Positions 17,091 through 25,324 of a stretch of 64,000 nt of DNA are shown piece after piece. The stretch comes from CAMEON01 sp963643175 (GTDB lineage: Bacteria; Bacillota; Clostridia; Oscillospirales; CAG-272): the NCBI GenBank assembly GCA_963643175.1, contig CAVIJF010000003.1, forward strand, positions 47,289 through 111,288, read 5' to 3'. Position 1 is the stretch's first letter. The number at the start of each line of letters is the position of its first letter. The position numbers and the translations under genes were made by a program. The notes beneath the pieces were generated by a model that did no database searches, was not told the DNA's origin, and saw only the letters and a program-made list of their open reading frames with translations.

Positions 17091-17819
17091 ATGAAAAGAA
17101 CGGGATTCCGGCGCACGGCAGCGCTGGCGCTGGCATTGATTCTGTCCGTCGGGACGGGGCTTACCGGGTGCGGCGAGCGGCTTCAGGAAGCGGGCGGCGT
17201 CGTCCGGACGCAGGACGGGGAGAGAACCTACCGTCATGCCTCCACAACCTATGAGGCGGTGGAAGTCGGAAAGAAAATCGGGACGCTGACCGACACGGGC
17301 GGCGGTTCCGGCACGGTGTATGCCATTGAGGAACTTTCCGCGGATGAATGGCTGGTCACGGAGGACGGATATGTCCTGTATGCGGACGGCGTTCACCTGC
17401 CGACGCTGACCGAAATGAATCCGGAAGCCATGCAGGTCTGCGCCTACCGACAGTCGATTCACGTCCTGCGCACCGTGACGGACGCGGACATCCTGACCGA
17501 TGCCGTGCGTGCGTACACGGAGGGAACGAATGTAGAGTATCTGGGGCTGGAGGCACAGCACTCCTACAAGCTGCGCTTTACTTCTGCGGCGTATCCGTCG
17601 CTGTACTTCTCCCTGCTGTATATCGAGTACGGCGAGGATATGGTGCTGGACGGCGTAAACTACGGCAGGTACTTCCTGCGCGGCGTCTTTGACGGCAGAT
17701 TCGTGGCGGTCGGGGACGGACTGCACCGGCTGATGTTCGGCAGTGATGAAACAACGGATGCCGCGGCTTCCGCCACGGAGACCGGAAGCCAGCCGGAAAG
17801 CGAAGGGAACGGAGGGTAA
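17091..17819 (+). CDS. Putative lipoprotein of unknown function
   Basis: I cannot assign this 242-residue protein to a family. A basic, hydrophobic leader ends in the lipobox LTGC, predicting lipid modification at Cys27. The mature protein contains an alternating beta-strand-like middle part and an acidic low-complexity tail (SDETTDAAASATETGS). AAAGCGAAGGGAAGAG precedes the ATG. It lies between the deaminase and rimI genes in the same direction with small gaps, so it is probably co-transcribed. Confidence 0.85.
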   Translation: MKRTGFRRTAALALALILSVGTGLTGCGERLQEAGGVVRTQDGERTYRHASTTYEAVEVGKKIGTLTDTGGGSGTVYAIEELSADEWLVTEDGYVLYADGVHLPTLTEMNPEAMQVCAYRQSIHVLRTVTDADILTDAVRAYTEGTNVEYLGLEAQHSYKLRFTSAAYPSLYFSLLYIEYGEDMVLDGVNYGRYFLRGVFDGRFVAVGDGLHRLMFGSDETTDAAASATETGSQPESEGNGG

Positions 17820-17823
17820 GCAT

Positions 17824-18354
17824 ATGACGGAGCAGGATTTGGAAGGCAAGGGAACCCCGCCCGCAGCGGAGCGCCCGGCACGGGCGCCGCGCCTGCGCGC
17901 GGAGCGGATGCAGAACACCCCCGCCCATCTGGAGGGCTGTGCCGCCCTTGAAAAGTTGTGCTTCCGGGAGCCGTGGAGCGCCCACAGTCTGGAACTGCTG
18001 TGCACGGACGGCATCGGCGTCGGGTTTCTCTGCACCGGGAGCATTCCGCCCGGCGGCGGGCAGGGCGTCGTCGCCTACGGCGGCATGATGGTCGCGGTGG
18101 ACGAGGGGCAGATTACCAACATTGCAGTGCACCCCGCCTGCCGCCGCCGGGGCTACGGACAGGCGGTGCTGACTGCCCTCATCCGCTATGCGAAGGCGGA
18201 GCATCTGGCGTCAATCACGCTGGAGGTGCGCCCGTCCAATCAGGCGGCGCTGGCGCTCTACCGCCACAGCGGCTTTGCCGAGGTCGGACGGCGTAAGAAT
18301 TTCTACACCAAGCCCACGGAGGACGCGCTGATTCTCACACTTCGGCTCAAGTAA
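17824..18354 (+). CDS. rimI: Ribosomal-protein-alanine N-acetyltransferase RimI-like
   Basis: GNAT acetyltransferase of 176 residues resembling RimI, which acetylates the N-terminus of ribosomal protein S18. The acetyl-CoA site RRRGYGQAVLTALI and the following LEVRPSNQAALALYRHSGF match RimI proteins well. The N-terminal 35 residues are an extra Pro/Arg/Ala-rich stretch. ATG 17824 has GGAGGGTAAG upstream; an earlier in-frame ATG (17743) lies in the lipoprotein gene. It converges on the broken DUF421 gene with a 6-nt gap. Confidence 0.9.
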   Translation: MTEQDLEGKGTPPAAERPARAPRLRAERMQNTPAHLEGCAALEKLCFREPWSAHSLELLCTDGIGVGFLCTGSIPPGGGQGVVAYGGMMVAVDEGQITNIAVHPACRRRGYGQAVLTALIRYAKAEHLASITLEVRPSNQAALALYRHSGFAEVGRRKNFYTKPTEDALILTLRLK

Positions 18355-18360
18355 GGAGTA

Positions 18361-18991
18361 TTACAGGACGCTCCGCACCGGGAACCGCTTCAGCCGGTCT
18401 AGGTCGCGCCACGCCAAAGCCGGATTCCGGTCGTTGATAACGCCGTTATGGATAATCAGGTGCATGATGCCCGGCTCGGGGGATTGATGCCCGGCTCCCG
18501 CGCGGTCGCCTGCCGCTCGGAGGCGCGCAGGGTGACGGAGAGCTGTCCGTTCGGCTCGGCGATGGCATACTCCACCTGTTCCGGGTCGGCAACGCCCTTC
18601 TGCCGCAGGTGGGAGAACAGCTCCTCTGCCGATATGCGGCTTTTTTCATGGCGGCGGCGTCCGGTTTGCCGTGCCGGATCAGGATGGCAGGACGTACCGA
18701 CAGCATTTTCTTGAGTACCGGAATGTGCAGCAGCAGTCCGGAGTGCAGAACCTCAAGGGACAGCAGCGTCAGAATCGGCAGGATGGCGAAGGCAATCGGA
18801 ATGTCCTGATTGGTGACGGGCAGGAACGCAACCTCGGACAGCAGCAGCGTCGTGACCAGCTCGGACACCTCCAGCTCGCCCAGCTGGCGCTTGCCCGTGA
18901 TGCGCATGGTCACAATCAGCGTCAGGTAAATAATCAGCGTGCGCAGCAGAATTGTCAGCAGAAAAATCTCCCGGACACACAGGATACGCAT
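18361..18991 (-). pseudogene. DUF421 (YetF/YdfS-like) membrane protein gene with two frame lesions
   Basis: The intact first part encodes a hydrophobic N-terminus (LLTILLRTLIIYLTLIV), then MGKRQLGELE-like residues (RITGKRQLGELEVSEL) and more membrane segments, typical of DUF421. Frame is lost at a six-A run (18641-18646 on the other strand); one extra A restores SRISAEELFSHLRQKGV and YAIAEPNGQLSV, which are family-typical. Frame is lost again at a 20-nt duplication (repeat TGATGCCCGGCTC at 18465-18477 and 18485-18497); removing 20 nt restores IMHLIIHNGVIND and the stop at 18361. It is a pseudogene, or the assembly has two errors. The candidate start at 18991 lies in the loop of a 22-bp hairpin and has no clear ribosome site. 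Confidence 0.8.
18465..18497. repeat. 13-bp direct repeat, period 20, inside the DUF421 pseudogene
   Basis: TGATGCCCGGCTC occurs at 18465-18477 and again at 18485-18497. Deleting one 20-nt unit restores the protein frame, so this looks like a recent slippage duplication or an assembly artefact. Confidence 0.9.
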
Positions 18992-19014
18992 AGTGTGTCC
19001 GGGAGATTTTTCTG
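18959..19014 (-). terminator. 22-bp perfect hairpin after truB, acting as a bidirectional terminator
   Basis: The arms at 18959-18980 and 18993-19014 are perfect inverted complements of 22 nt with a 12-nt loop, and each arm carries five A or T so either strand yields a U-tract. It begins 37 nt after the truB stop and should end truB transcription. The same hairpin encloses the candidate ATG of the DUF421 gene in its loop. Confidence 0.8.
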
Positions 19015-19051
19015 TATGCGGCGGAATGTTTTCCGGCACGGACAGCCGGCG

Positions 19052-19987
19052 TCAGAGCAGGAACAGCTTAATCATTTTGACCGCTGTCCCGTCCGGGTAG
19101 TCGCGCACCTCACCCAGCGCGAAGAACCTGCCGTCCGCGCCGTACAGCCGCAGGCGCACGCCGACCGGGTACGGGTGGCGCAGACCGAGCCGGGACTGGT
19201 ACAGCTCACAGCCACTCCGGCACAGCCGCGTGCGGAAGGCAGACAGCGACAGCTGCGGCAGGTCGGAGAACAGCGTTTCCACCGGCAAGAGACAGGCGAC
19301 GCGCTCCGCCGGCGTCAGGGCGTCCAGCTGCTCCGGTGTCCGGCAGTCGGCGACGGAGTACCCGCTTGCCGCCGTGCGGCGCAGTGCCGCCATGACGCCG
19401 CCGCACCCCAACGCATCGCCTATGTCGGCGCACAGCGTGCGGATGTAGGTGCCGCCGGAGCAGGTGACGCGCAGGCGGAAATCGGAGGGCAGGGAATCCG
19501 GCTCCGCCGTCAGCGCCCGGATTTCCACGGGGCGCGGCTGGCGCTCCACGGTGCCGCCCGCCCGTGCAATGTCGCATAGCTTGCGCCCGCCCACCTTCAG
19601 GGCGGAGTACATGGGCGGGGTCTGCATAATCCCGCCGCGGAAGCGGGGCAGAACCGCCTCCAATGCCGCTCTGTCTGGCAGGGCGGCTGCCGGGGCGGTC
19701 GAAAGGACGGTGCCGGTCGTGTCCTCGGTGTCCGTGCGCAGTCCCAGACGCAGAACGGCGTCGTAGGATTTTTCGTCGTGCGACACATACTCGGATGCCT
19801 TCGCCGCCCGTCCCAGCAGCAGAATCAGCACGCCGGTCGCCATGGGGTCGAGCGTGCCGGTGTGCCCGACCTGCCGGGTGCCGAACAGGCGGCGGACGCG
19901 GGACACGACGTCGTGCGAGGTCATGCCTGCGGGTTTGTCTATGAGCAGAACGCCGTCCGGCGCGGCGCTTGTTTCGGTTGCGGTCAT
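19052..19987 (-). CDS. truB: tRNA pseudouridine-55 synthase TruB
   Basis: TruB isomerises U55 in the T-loop of tRNAs. The 311-residue protein has LLIDKPAGMTSHDVV, the catalytic GHTGTLDPMATGVL with the nucleophilic Asp, SYDAVLRLGLRTDTED, and the SGGTYIRTLCADIG segment. The C-terminus resembles the short RNA-binding tail of Firmicutes TruB. It is monocistronic: a sigma-A-like promoter lies at 20040-20068 and a strong terminator follows the stop. The rbfA and ribF neighbours common elsewhere are absent. Confidence 0.97.
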   Translation of the reverse strand: MTATETSAAPDGVLLIDKPAGMTSHDVVSRVRRLFGTRQVGHTGTLDPMATGVLILLLGRAAKASEYVSHDEKSYDAVLRLGLRTDTEDTTGTVLSTAPAAALPDRAALEAVLPRFRGGIMQTPPMYSALKVGGRKLCDIARAGGTVERQPRPVEIRALTAEPDSLPSDFRLRVTCSGGTYIRTLCADIGDALGCGGVMAALRRTAASGYSVADCRTPEQLDALTPAERVACLLPVETLFSDLPQLSLSAFRTRLCRSGCELYQSRLGLRHPYPVGVRLRLYGADGRFFALGEVRDYPDGTAVKMIKLFLL

Positions 19988-20039
19988 TCTCTGCGATACC
20001 TCACTGTGTGCGAATCAGCGGTTTCCCGCTTTCCGGGGT

Positions 20040-20068
20040 ATTGTACCATATCTGCGCGGCACTGTCAA
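20040..20068 (-). promoter_or_regulatory. Sigma-A-type promoter for truB
   Basis: On the minus strand, TTGACA (20068-20063), a 17-nt spacer and TACAAT (20045-20040) match the vegetative consensus. The truB start codon lies 53 nt downstream. Confidence 0.8.
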
Positions 20069-20105
20069 GTCACAAATAATTAACAAATAAATACCGCTCC
20101 TGCGG

Positions 20106-20134
20106 TTGACGGCTGTTCGCAATGGTGTTATAAT
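20106..20134 (+). promoter_or_regulatory. Sigma-A-type promoter for the decarboxylase operon
   Basis: TTGACG (20106-20111), a 17-nt spacer and TATAAT (20129-20134) match the consensus closely; a second TATAAT lies at 20139-20144. It is divergent from the truB promoter and leaves a leader of roughly 140 nt before the first gene. Confidence 0.85.
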
Positions 20135-20280
20135 TTGGTATAATCGGGGAAGGATGGGTCTTTTTGGAAGGCGCATTTTGCCCAGAAAAAGTACGTAAAT
20201 CGGGTCGGCGGAAGCCGGAAATGAGCATCTGCGGGGCAGACGCCAGCCGGGTCAGCCGGTCAGGAAAGGAACTACGGTTT

Positions 20281-21636
20281 ATGGATATGGAAAAGAAGGA
20301 CACCAAGGGTCGTGCGGCGATTGTTTCGCTGTTTGACGAGGGTACCTTTGTCGAAATGGGTGCGTTTGTCCGCAGACAGGGCGAGACGTATGACGCAGTG
20401 CTCTGCGGCTACGGCGCGGTCGGCGGCAAGCTGACCTTTGCCTTCGCGCAGGACGCGGACCGGCAGAAGGGCGCCTTTGATGCGGTCGGAGCCGCCAAGA
20501 TTGCCCGGCTGTACGAGCAGGCGGTGCGCACGGGTGCACCGGTCGTGGGCGTGCTGAACAGCGCCGGTGCCGTCGTGACCGACGGGGCGGGTGCCCTGTC
20601 CGCTTACGGAAAGCTGATGAAGTGCGTCTCGGACGCCTCCGGCATCATTCCGCAGATTGCGCTGGTCGAGGGCGTCTGCGGCGGCATGGCTGCCGTTGCT
20701 GCCGGGCTGTTTGACCTTACCGTTACGGTGAAGGATCAGTCCGAATTGTTTGTCAATCCGCCCTTCAATGTCGGCGCGGAGACGGGGAAGACCGCGTATG
20801 CCGCCGCGAACGGACTGTCCGCGCTGACGGCTGAATCGCAGGATGCCGCCGTTGCCGCCGTCCGCACGCTGATCGGTCTGCTGCCCCGCAACAACGCGGA
20901 CAGCGCCGATACCGATCCTGCCGATGCGCCTGACCGCCCGGTCAGTCCCGCCGGTCTGACCGGCGCCGCGCTGGTTGCCGAGCTTGCCGATGCGGGCAGC
21001 TTCACCGAGCTGTATGCCGCCTGCGGGCAGGAGCTGACCGTCGGTCTTTGCCGCATGGGCGGCATGACGGTGGGCGTGGTCGCCGGAAACGGCGCCGCCG
21101 ATGCGGGCAGGCTGACTGCCTCCGGCGCTGTCAAGGCGGCGCGGCTGGTGAATTTCTGCGACGCGTTCTCCCTGCCGGTGCTGACGCTGGCGGACAACGC
21201 CGGACTGGCGATGCGCGCCGATCCCGCCCTTGCCGGGGCGCTGGGCAAGCTGGCGTCTGCCTATGCCGGTGCAACCTGCCCGAAGGTAACAGCCGTGACC
21301 GGTAAGGCATACGGCGCTGCCTTCACTCTGCTGGGTTCGCGTGCGCTTGGTGCCGACCTGACGCTGGCTCTGCCGGATGCGGTAGTCAGCGTGATGGATC
21401 CCGCTGCCGCCGTGGCGTTCCTGCGCAACGATGCCGTGACTGCCGGAACCTCCCGCGCGTCGGTCGAGGCGACATGGACGGCAGAGAATCAGGCGGATGC
21501 CGCCGCCGCAGGCGGGGACATCGACGATGTGATTCCCGCTGAGGAACTGCGTGCCCGCCTGTGTGCCGCGTTCTATATGCTCTCGGACAAGGCAAGCGGT
21601 ACGCCTGACCGCAAGCACGGCGTGCTGCCTCTGTGA
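20281..21636 (+). CDS. Biotin-dependent acyl-CoA carboxyltransferase-like subunit (compact MmdA-type)
   Basis: The 451-residue protein belongs to the crotonase-fold carboxyltransferases related to methylmalonyl-CoA decarboxylase alpha (MmdA) and the transcarboxylase 12S subunit. Two half-domains are visible: the N-half with LFDEGTFVEMGAFV, GVLNSAGA and VCGGMAAVAAGLFD, and the C-half with CRMGGMTVGVVAGN and GKAYGAAFTLLGSRALGADL. It is about 60 residues shorter than typical MmdA and lacks its first ~40 residues. ATG 20281 has AGGAAAGGAA upstream; earlier in-frame ATGs (20164, 20221) would only add a basic, non-homologous segment. It heads an operon with OadG-like, biotin-carrier, OadB and OadA-like genes. 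The CoA substrate is unknown. Confidence 0.8.
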   Translation: MDMEKKDTKGRAAIVSLFDEGTFVEMGAFVRRQGETYDAVLCGYGAVGGKLTFAFAQDADRQKGAFDAVGAAKIARLYEQAVRTGAPVVGVLNSAGAVVTDGAGALSAYGKLMKCVSDASGIIPQIALVEGVCGGMAAVAAGLFDLTVTVKDQSELFVNPPFNVGAETGKTAYAAANGLSALTAESQDAAVAAVRTLIGLLPRNNADSADTDPADAPDRPVSPAGLTGAALVAELADAGSFTELYAACGQELTVGLCRMGGMTVGVVAGNGAADAGRLTASGAVKAARLVNFCDAFSLPVLTLADNAGLAMRADPALAGALGKLASAYAGATCPKVTAVTGKAYGAAFTLLGSRALGADLTLALPDAVVSVMDPAAAVAFLRNDAVTAGTSRASVEATWTAENQADAAAAGGDIDDVIPAEELRARLCAAFYMLSDKASGTPDRKHGVLPL

Positions 21637-21650
21637 GAGGAGCGTTTCCT

Positions 21651-22079
21651 ATGAATATGTTTACCCTTCAGACCCTTGCCGCCGCAGCGGCGCAGTCCGG
21701 GGAAGATCTGGGCGGCTTCATGTCGTCCGAACGGCTGGAACTTGCCGGTCAGGTCGTGCTGATCGGTATGGGCATGGTGTTTTCCGTGCTGGCACTGCTG
21801 TGGGGCGTGCTTGCCCTTTTCGGAAAACTCATGACGTCCGGAAAAGCCGGAAAGGCTAAGGACGGGGAGCCTGCCCCTGCCACGGAAGAAGTCCCGGCTG
21901 CGGAACCTGCCGTACAGCCTGAGGAAGCACACGCCGCGGAGACTGCGGAGGAGGACGACGAGGAACTGGTTGCCATACTCACCGCCGCCGTGGCTGCCGC
22001 CATTGCGTCGGACGAGGAGCTGTCCTCCCGCTTTGCAAGCGGGTTCCGCGTGGTTTCCTTCAGGAAAGCCGGGCACTGA
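21651..22079 (+). CDS. OadG-family small membrane subunit of the Na+-translocating decarboxylase
   Basis: This 142-residue protein has one membrane segment (about residues 33-55, VVLIGMGMVFSVLALLWGVL), the hallmark of OadG/MmdD gamma or delta subunits that hold the complex together. A long acidic, Ala/Glu-rich linker follows, then a short basic tail. ATG 21651 has GAGAGGAG upstream; an alternative GTG at 21633 has no site. It lies 14 nt after the carboxyltransferase gene and before the biotin carrier gene. Confidence 0.85.
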   Translation: MNMFTLQTLAAAAAQSGEDLGGFMSSERLELAGQVVLIGMGMVFSVLALLWGVLALFGKLMTSGKAGKAKDGEPAPATEEVPAAEPAVQPEEAHAAETAEEDDEELVAILTAAVAAAIASDEELSSRFASGFRVVSFRKAGH

Positions 22080-22132
22080 GAGCCGGGCAAAGAATCTGCC
22101 TAATTTATGCTGATGTGAAAGGATATACTGCC

Positions 22133-22504
22133 ATGAAAAAGAGATTTATCGTTACACTGAACGGCAACGCCTATGACCTGACCGTCGAGGAGGCGGATGC
22201 CTCCGCCGCCGTGACTGCTGCCGCCCCCGCCGCGCCTGCCGCACCCAAGGCGGCTCCCGCTCCGGCACCCAAGGCTGCCGCTGCCGCCGGCTCCGTCGCG
22301 GTCAAGGCTCCCCTGCAGGGAACCGTCATGAAGGTCAACGTCAAGCCGGGTGACACCGTGAAGAGAGGCGCCGCCGTGGCTGTCATTGAGGCGCTCAAGA
22401 TGGAGAACGACGTGCCCGCACCGCAGGACGGCGTGGTGGCAAGCGTTGAGGTCAAGAGCGGCGATTCCGTCAAGACGGATCAGGTTCTTCTGACCCTGAA
22501 GTAA
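22133..22504 (+). CDS. Biotin carboxyl carrier protein of the decarboxylase
   Basis: A 123-residue carrier: a short N-terminal domain, an Ala/Pro-rich flexible linker (about residues 25-60), and a C-terminal biotinyl domain. The biotin-accepting lysine is Lys89 in the motif EALKMEND. It carries CO2 from the carboxyltransferase to the membrane pump. ATG 22133 is chosen because GAAAGGA lies at the right distance; a frame-open ATG at 22115 has none. It is the separate equivalent of MmdC or the transcarboxylase 1.3S subunit. Confidence 0.95.
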   Translation: MKKRFIVTLNGNAYDLTVEEADASAAVTAAAPAAPAAPKAAPAPAPKAAAAAGSVAVKAPLQGTVMKVNVKPGDTVKRGAAVAVIEALKMENDVPAPQDGVVASVEVKSGDSVKTDQVLLTLK

Positions 22505-22578
22505 GGCGACGCGCTCCGAGACTTGTCCGGGCATAGCCGGTGTTCCGCCCCGGACGGAATGAAAGGAAAACCACCATT

Positions 22579-23799
22579 ATGCTTGATAGTTTGTTGAATT
22601 TTCTGACCAAAACGGGTGTCTGGAAGCTGCTCTTCAAGAGCGGCGACCAGTTTACTTTAGCGGGAAGCGGCTGGGCATTCAACACCGCCTGCTGGCAGAC
22701 GCTGGTCATGCTCCTGATTGTAGGGGTGCTGGTCTACCTTGCCATCAAACGCGGCTTTGAGCCGCTGCTGCTCCTGCCCATCGCCATCGGGATGCTGCTG
22801 ACCAATCTGCCCGGCGCAGGCATTTTCCATCTGGATTACTTTATCGCGGATGAGATTGACTACGCCTTTATCCTCCACAACGGCGGATTTCTGGATATGC
22901 TGTACCTCGGCGTCAAGCTCGGCGTGTACCCCTGCCTGATTTTCATCGGCATCGGTGCCATGACCGACTTCTCCCCGCTGATTGCAAATCCCAAGAGCCT
23001 GCTGATCGGCGCGGGCGCACAGCTCGGCGTGTTCGTTGCGTTTGCGGTTGCCCTGCTGTCCGGACAGTTCAGCCCGGCGGAGGCAATGTCCATCGGTATC
23101 ATCGGCGGCGCGGACGGACCGACCGCCATTCTGGTGACCAAGACGCTGGCGCCGGCTCTGCTGGGTGCAATCGCCATTGCCGCGTACAGCTACATGGCAC
23201 TGATTCCCATGATTCAGCCGCCCTTCATGAGACTGCTGACAACCCGGAAGGAGCGCACCATCCGCATGGATGCCCTGCGCCCGGTTTCCATGCTGGAAAA
23301 GATTCTGTTTCCCATCGTTGTGACTGCCATTGTCGGGCTTATCGTGCCGGATGCGCTGGTGCTGGTCGGCTGCCTGATGTTCGGGAACCTGCTCAATGTC
23401 TGCGGCGTGACCGACCGTCTGTCCAAGACCGCACAGAACGAACTGATGAATATCGTCACCATCTTCCTCGGTATTTCGGTGGGTGCGACCGCAAGCGCGG
23501 AGAACTTCCTGCGTCCGCAGACGCTGCTCATCATCGCGCTGGGACTGGTTGCCTTCTCCATTTCCACCTGCGGCGGACTGCTGACCGCGAAGGTTATGAA
23601 TGTCGTCTGCGGCGGCACCATCAACCCGCTTATCGGCTCTGCCGGCGTGTCTGCCGTGCCGATGGCGGCGCGCGTTTCCCAGCTTGAGGGGCAGAAGTAC
23701 GACCCCACCAACTTCCTGCTTATGCACGCCATGGGTCCCAATGTGGCGGGCGTCATCGGGTCGGCGGTTGCCGCCGGGGTGTTCCTTGCATGGGTATAA
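22579..23799 (+). CDS. Na+-translocating decarboxylase beta subunit
   Basis: OadB/MmdB-type membrane protein that decarboxylates carboxybiotin and pumps sodium. The 406-residue protein is almost entirely hydrophobic with about ten membrane segments and contains the conserved IGGADGPTAILVTK loop (about residue 176) with the sodium-binding Asp, and FLGISVGATASAENF near the second pore element. ATG 22579 has GAAAGGAAA upstream. It sits between the biotin carrier and the OadA-like carboxyltransferase. Confidence 0.95.
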   Translation: MLDSLLNFLTKTGVWKLLFKSGDQFTLAGSGWAFNTACWQTLVMLLIVGVLVYLAIKRGFEPLLLLPIAIGMLLTNLPGAGIFHLDYFIADEIDYAFILHNGGFLDMLYLGVKLGVYPCLIFIGIGAMTDFSPLIANPKSLLIGAGAQLGVFVAFAVALLSGQFSPAEAMSIGIIGGADGPTAILVTKTLAPALLGAIAIAAYSYMALIPMIQPPFMRLLTTRKERTIRMDALRPVSMLEKILFPIVVTAIVGLIVPDALVLVGCLMFGNLLNVCGVTDRLSKTAQNELMNIVTIFLGISVGATASAENFLRPQTLLIIALGLVAFSISTCGGLLTAKVMNVVCGGTINPLIGSAGVSAVPMAARVSQLEGQKYDPTNFLLMHAMGPNVAGVIGSAVAAGVFLAWV

Positions 23800-23823
23800 A
23801 AGTGAAAGGATTGTGTGATTGAA

Positions 23824-25224
23824 ATGAGTCAGGTAAAGATTACCGAAACGGTTCTGCGTGATGCGCACCAGTCGCTGATTGCCACGCGGATGACCACCGA
23901 GGAAATGCTCCCGATTCTGGAAGCCATGGACGACGTGGGATACTACTCGCTGGAGGCATGGGGCGGCGCGACGTTTGACGCCTGTATGCGCTTCCTGAAC
24001 GAGGATCCGTGGGAGCGCCTGCGCAAGATCCGCGACCGCGTTAAAAAGACAAAGCTGCAGATGCTGTTCCGCGGACAGAACATCCTCGGATACCGCCACT
24101 ACGCGGATGACGTGGTGGAGTACTTCGTGCAGAAGTCCATTGCCAACGGCATTGACATCATCCGTATCTTCGATGCGCTGAACGATCCCCGCAACCTCAA
24201 GACCGCTATCAACGCGACCATCCGGGAGGGCGGGCACGTGCAGGCGGCGTTCAGCTACACCACCGGTCCTGTGTACACCACCGAATACTACCGCAGCTAT
24301 GCCAAGCAGCTTGAGGAGATGGGCGCAAATTCCATCTGCATCAAGGATATGGCAGGTTTGCTCAAGCCGTATGAGGCATACGAACTGGTGCGCACGCTCA
24401 AGGAGAGCGTCAGCATCCCGATTCAGCTGCACACGCATTATACGTCCGGACTGGCGTCCATGACGCTCATGAAGGCGGTCGAGGCGGGCGTGGATGTTAT
24501 CGATACCGCACTGTCCCCGCTGGCAATGGGTACCTCCCAGCCGCCCACAGAGTCCATGGTTGCCGCCCTTGCCGGAACCGAGTACGACACCGGGCTTGAC
24601 CTTGCCAAGCTGGACGTGCTGACCCGGTACTTCACGCCCCTGCGTGAGAAGTACCTCAAGAGCGGTCTGCTTGACCCCAAGGTGCTGAAGGTCAACGTCA
24701 ACGCACTGATGTATCAGGTGCCGGGCGGAATGCTGTCCAACCTGATGTCTCAGCTCAAGCAGGCGGGCAAGGAGGATCAGCTCACCGCCGTGCTGGAGGA
24801 AGTGCCGCGCGTGCGCGCCGATGTCGGGTATCCCCCGCTGGTCACGCCCTCGTCCCAGATTGTCGGAACGCAGGCTGTGTTCAACGTGCTGACCGGTGAG
24901 CGCTACAAGACCGTTACCAAGGAATTCAAGGACATCGTGCTGGGCAAGTACGGCAAGACGCCGGTGCCCATCAAGCCCGAGTTCGTGAAGAAAATCTGCG
25001 GGGACGCCAAGCCGATTACCTACCGCCCCGCCGACGACCTCAAGCCGGAGTTGGCGACACTGCGTGCCGCCATGCCGCAGGGACTGATGGAGCAGGAGGA
25101 GGACGTGCTGTCCTACGCCCTGTTCGATAAGGTTGCACTCAAGTTCTTCGAGTACCGGAAGGCGCAGAAGTACGGCGTTGACGGCGAGCACGCCGATGCC
25201 GCCGCAGGAATCCATACCATCTGA
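23824..25224 (+). CDS. Oxaloacetate decarboxylase alpha / pyruvate-type carboxyltransferase subunit
   Basis: A 466-residue HMGL-like TIM-barrel carboxyltransferase of the OadA / transcarboxylase 5S / pyruvate carboxylase subunit B group. It has TETVLRDAHQSLIATRM at the start, CIKDMAGLLKP with the likely carboxylated lysine, and the metal-binding HTHYTSGLASM. Unlike classical OadA it has no C-terminal biotinyl domain, so it must use the separate carrier upstream. Start choice is uncertain: ATG 23824 gives the conserved N-terminus, while GTG 23815 lies closer to AAAGGA (23805-23810). It ends the operon before a terminator. Confidence 0.95.
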   Translation: MSQVKITETVLRDAHQSLIATRMTTEEMLPILEAMDDVGYYSLEAWGGATFDACMRFLNEDPWERLRKIRDRVKKTKLQMLFRGQNILGYRHYADDVVEYFVQKSIANGIDIIRIFDALNDPRNLKTAINATIREGGHVQAAFSYTTGPVYTTEYYRSYAKQLEEMGANSICIKDMAGLLKPYEAYELVRTLKESVSIPIQLHTHYTSGLASMTLMKAVEAGVDVIDTALSPLAMGTSQPPTESMVAALAGTEYDTGLDLAKLDVLTRYFTPLREKYLKSGLLDPKVLKVNVNALMYQVPGGMLSNLMSQLKQAGKEDQLTAVLEEVPRVRADVGYPPLVTPSSQIVGTQAVFNVLTGERYKTVTKEFKDIVLGKYGKTPVPIKPEFVKKICGDAKPITYRPADDLKPELATLRAAMPQGLMEQEEDVLSYALFDKVALKFFEYRKAQKYGVDGEHADAAAGIHTI

Positions 25225-25245
25225 CAGACAGCAGACTGTGCCTTT

Positions 25246-25277
25246 GCGGCTCCGCCCTCCGGACGGAGCCGCATTTT
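25246..25277 (+). terminator. Rho-independent terminator after the decarboxylase operon
   Basis: GCGGCTCCG (25246-25254) pairs perfectly with CGGAGCCGC (25264-25272) around a 9-nt loop and is followed by ATTTT. It lies 21 nt after the last gene of the operon. Confidence 0.8.
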
Positions 25278-25324
25278 GCCCAATGCGGACGGAAACCGGA
25301 ACCGCAGCAAAGAAAGGAGACGCC

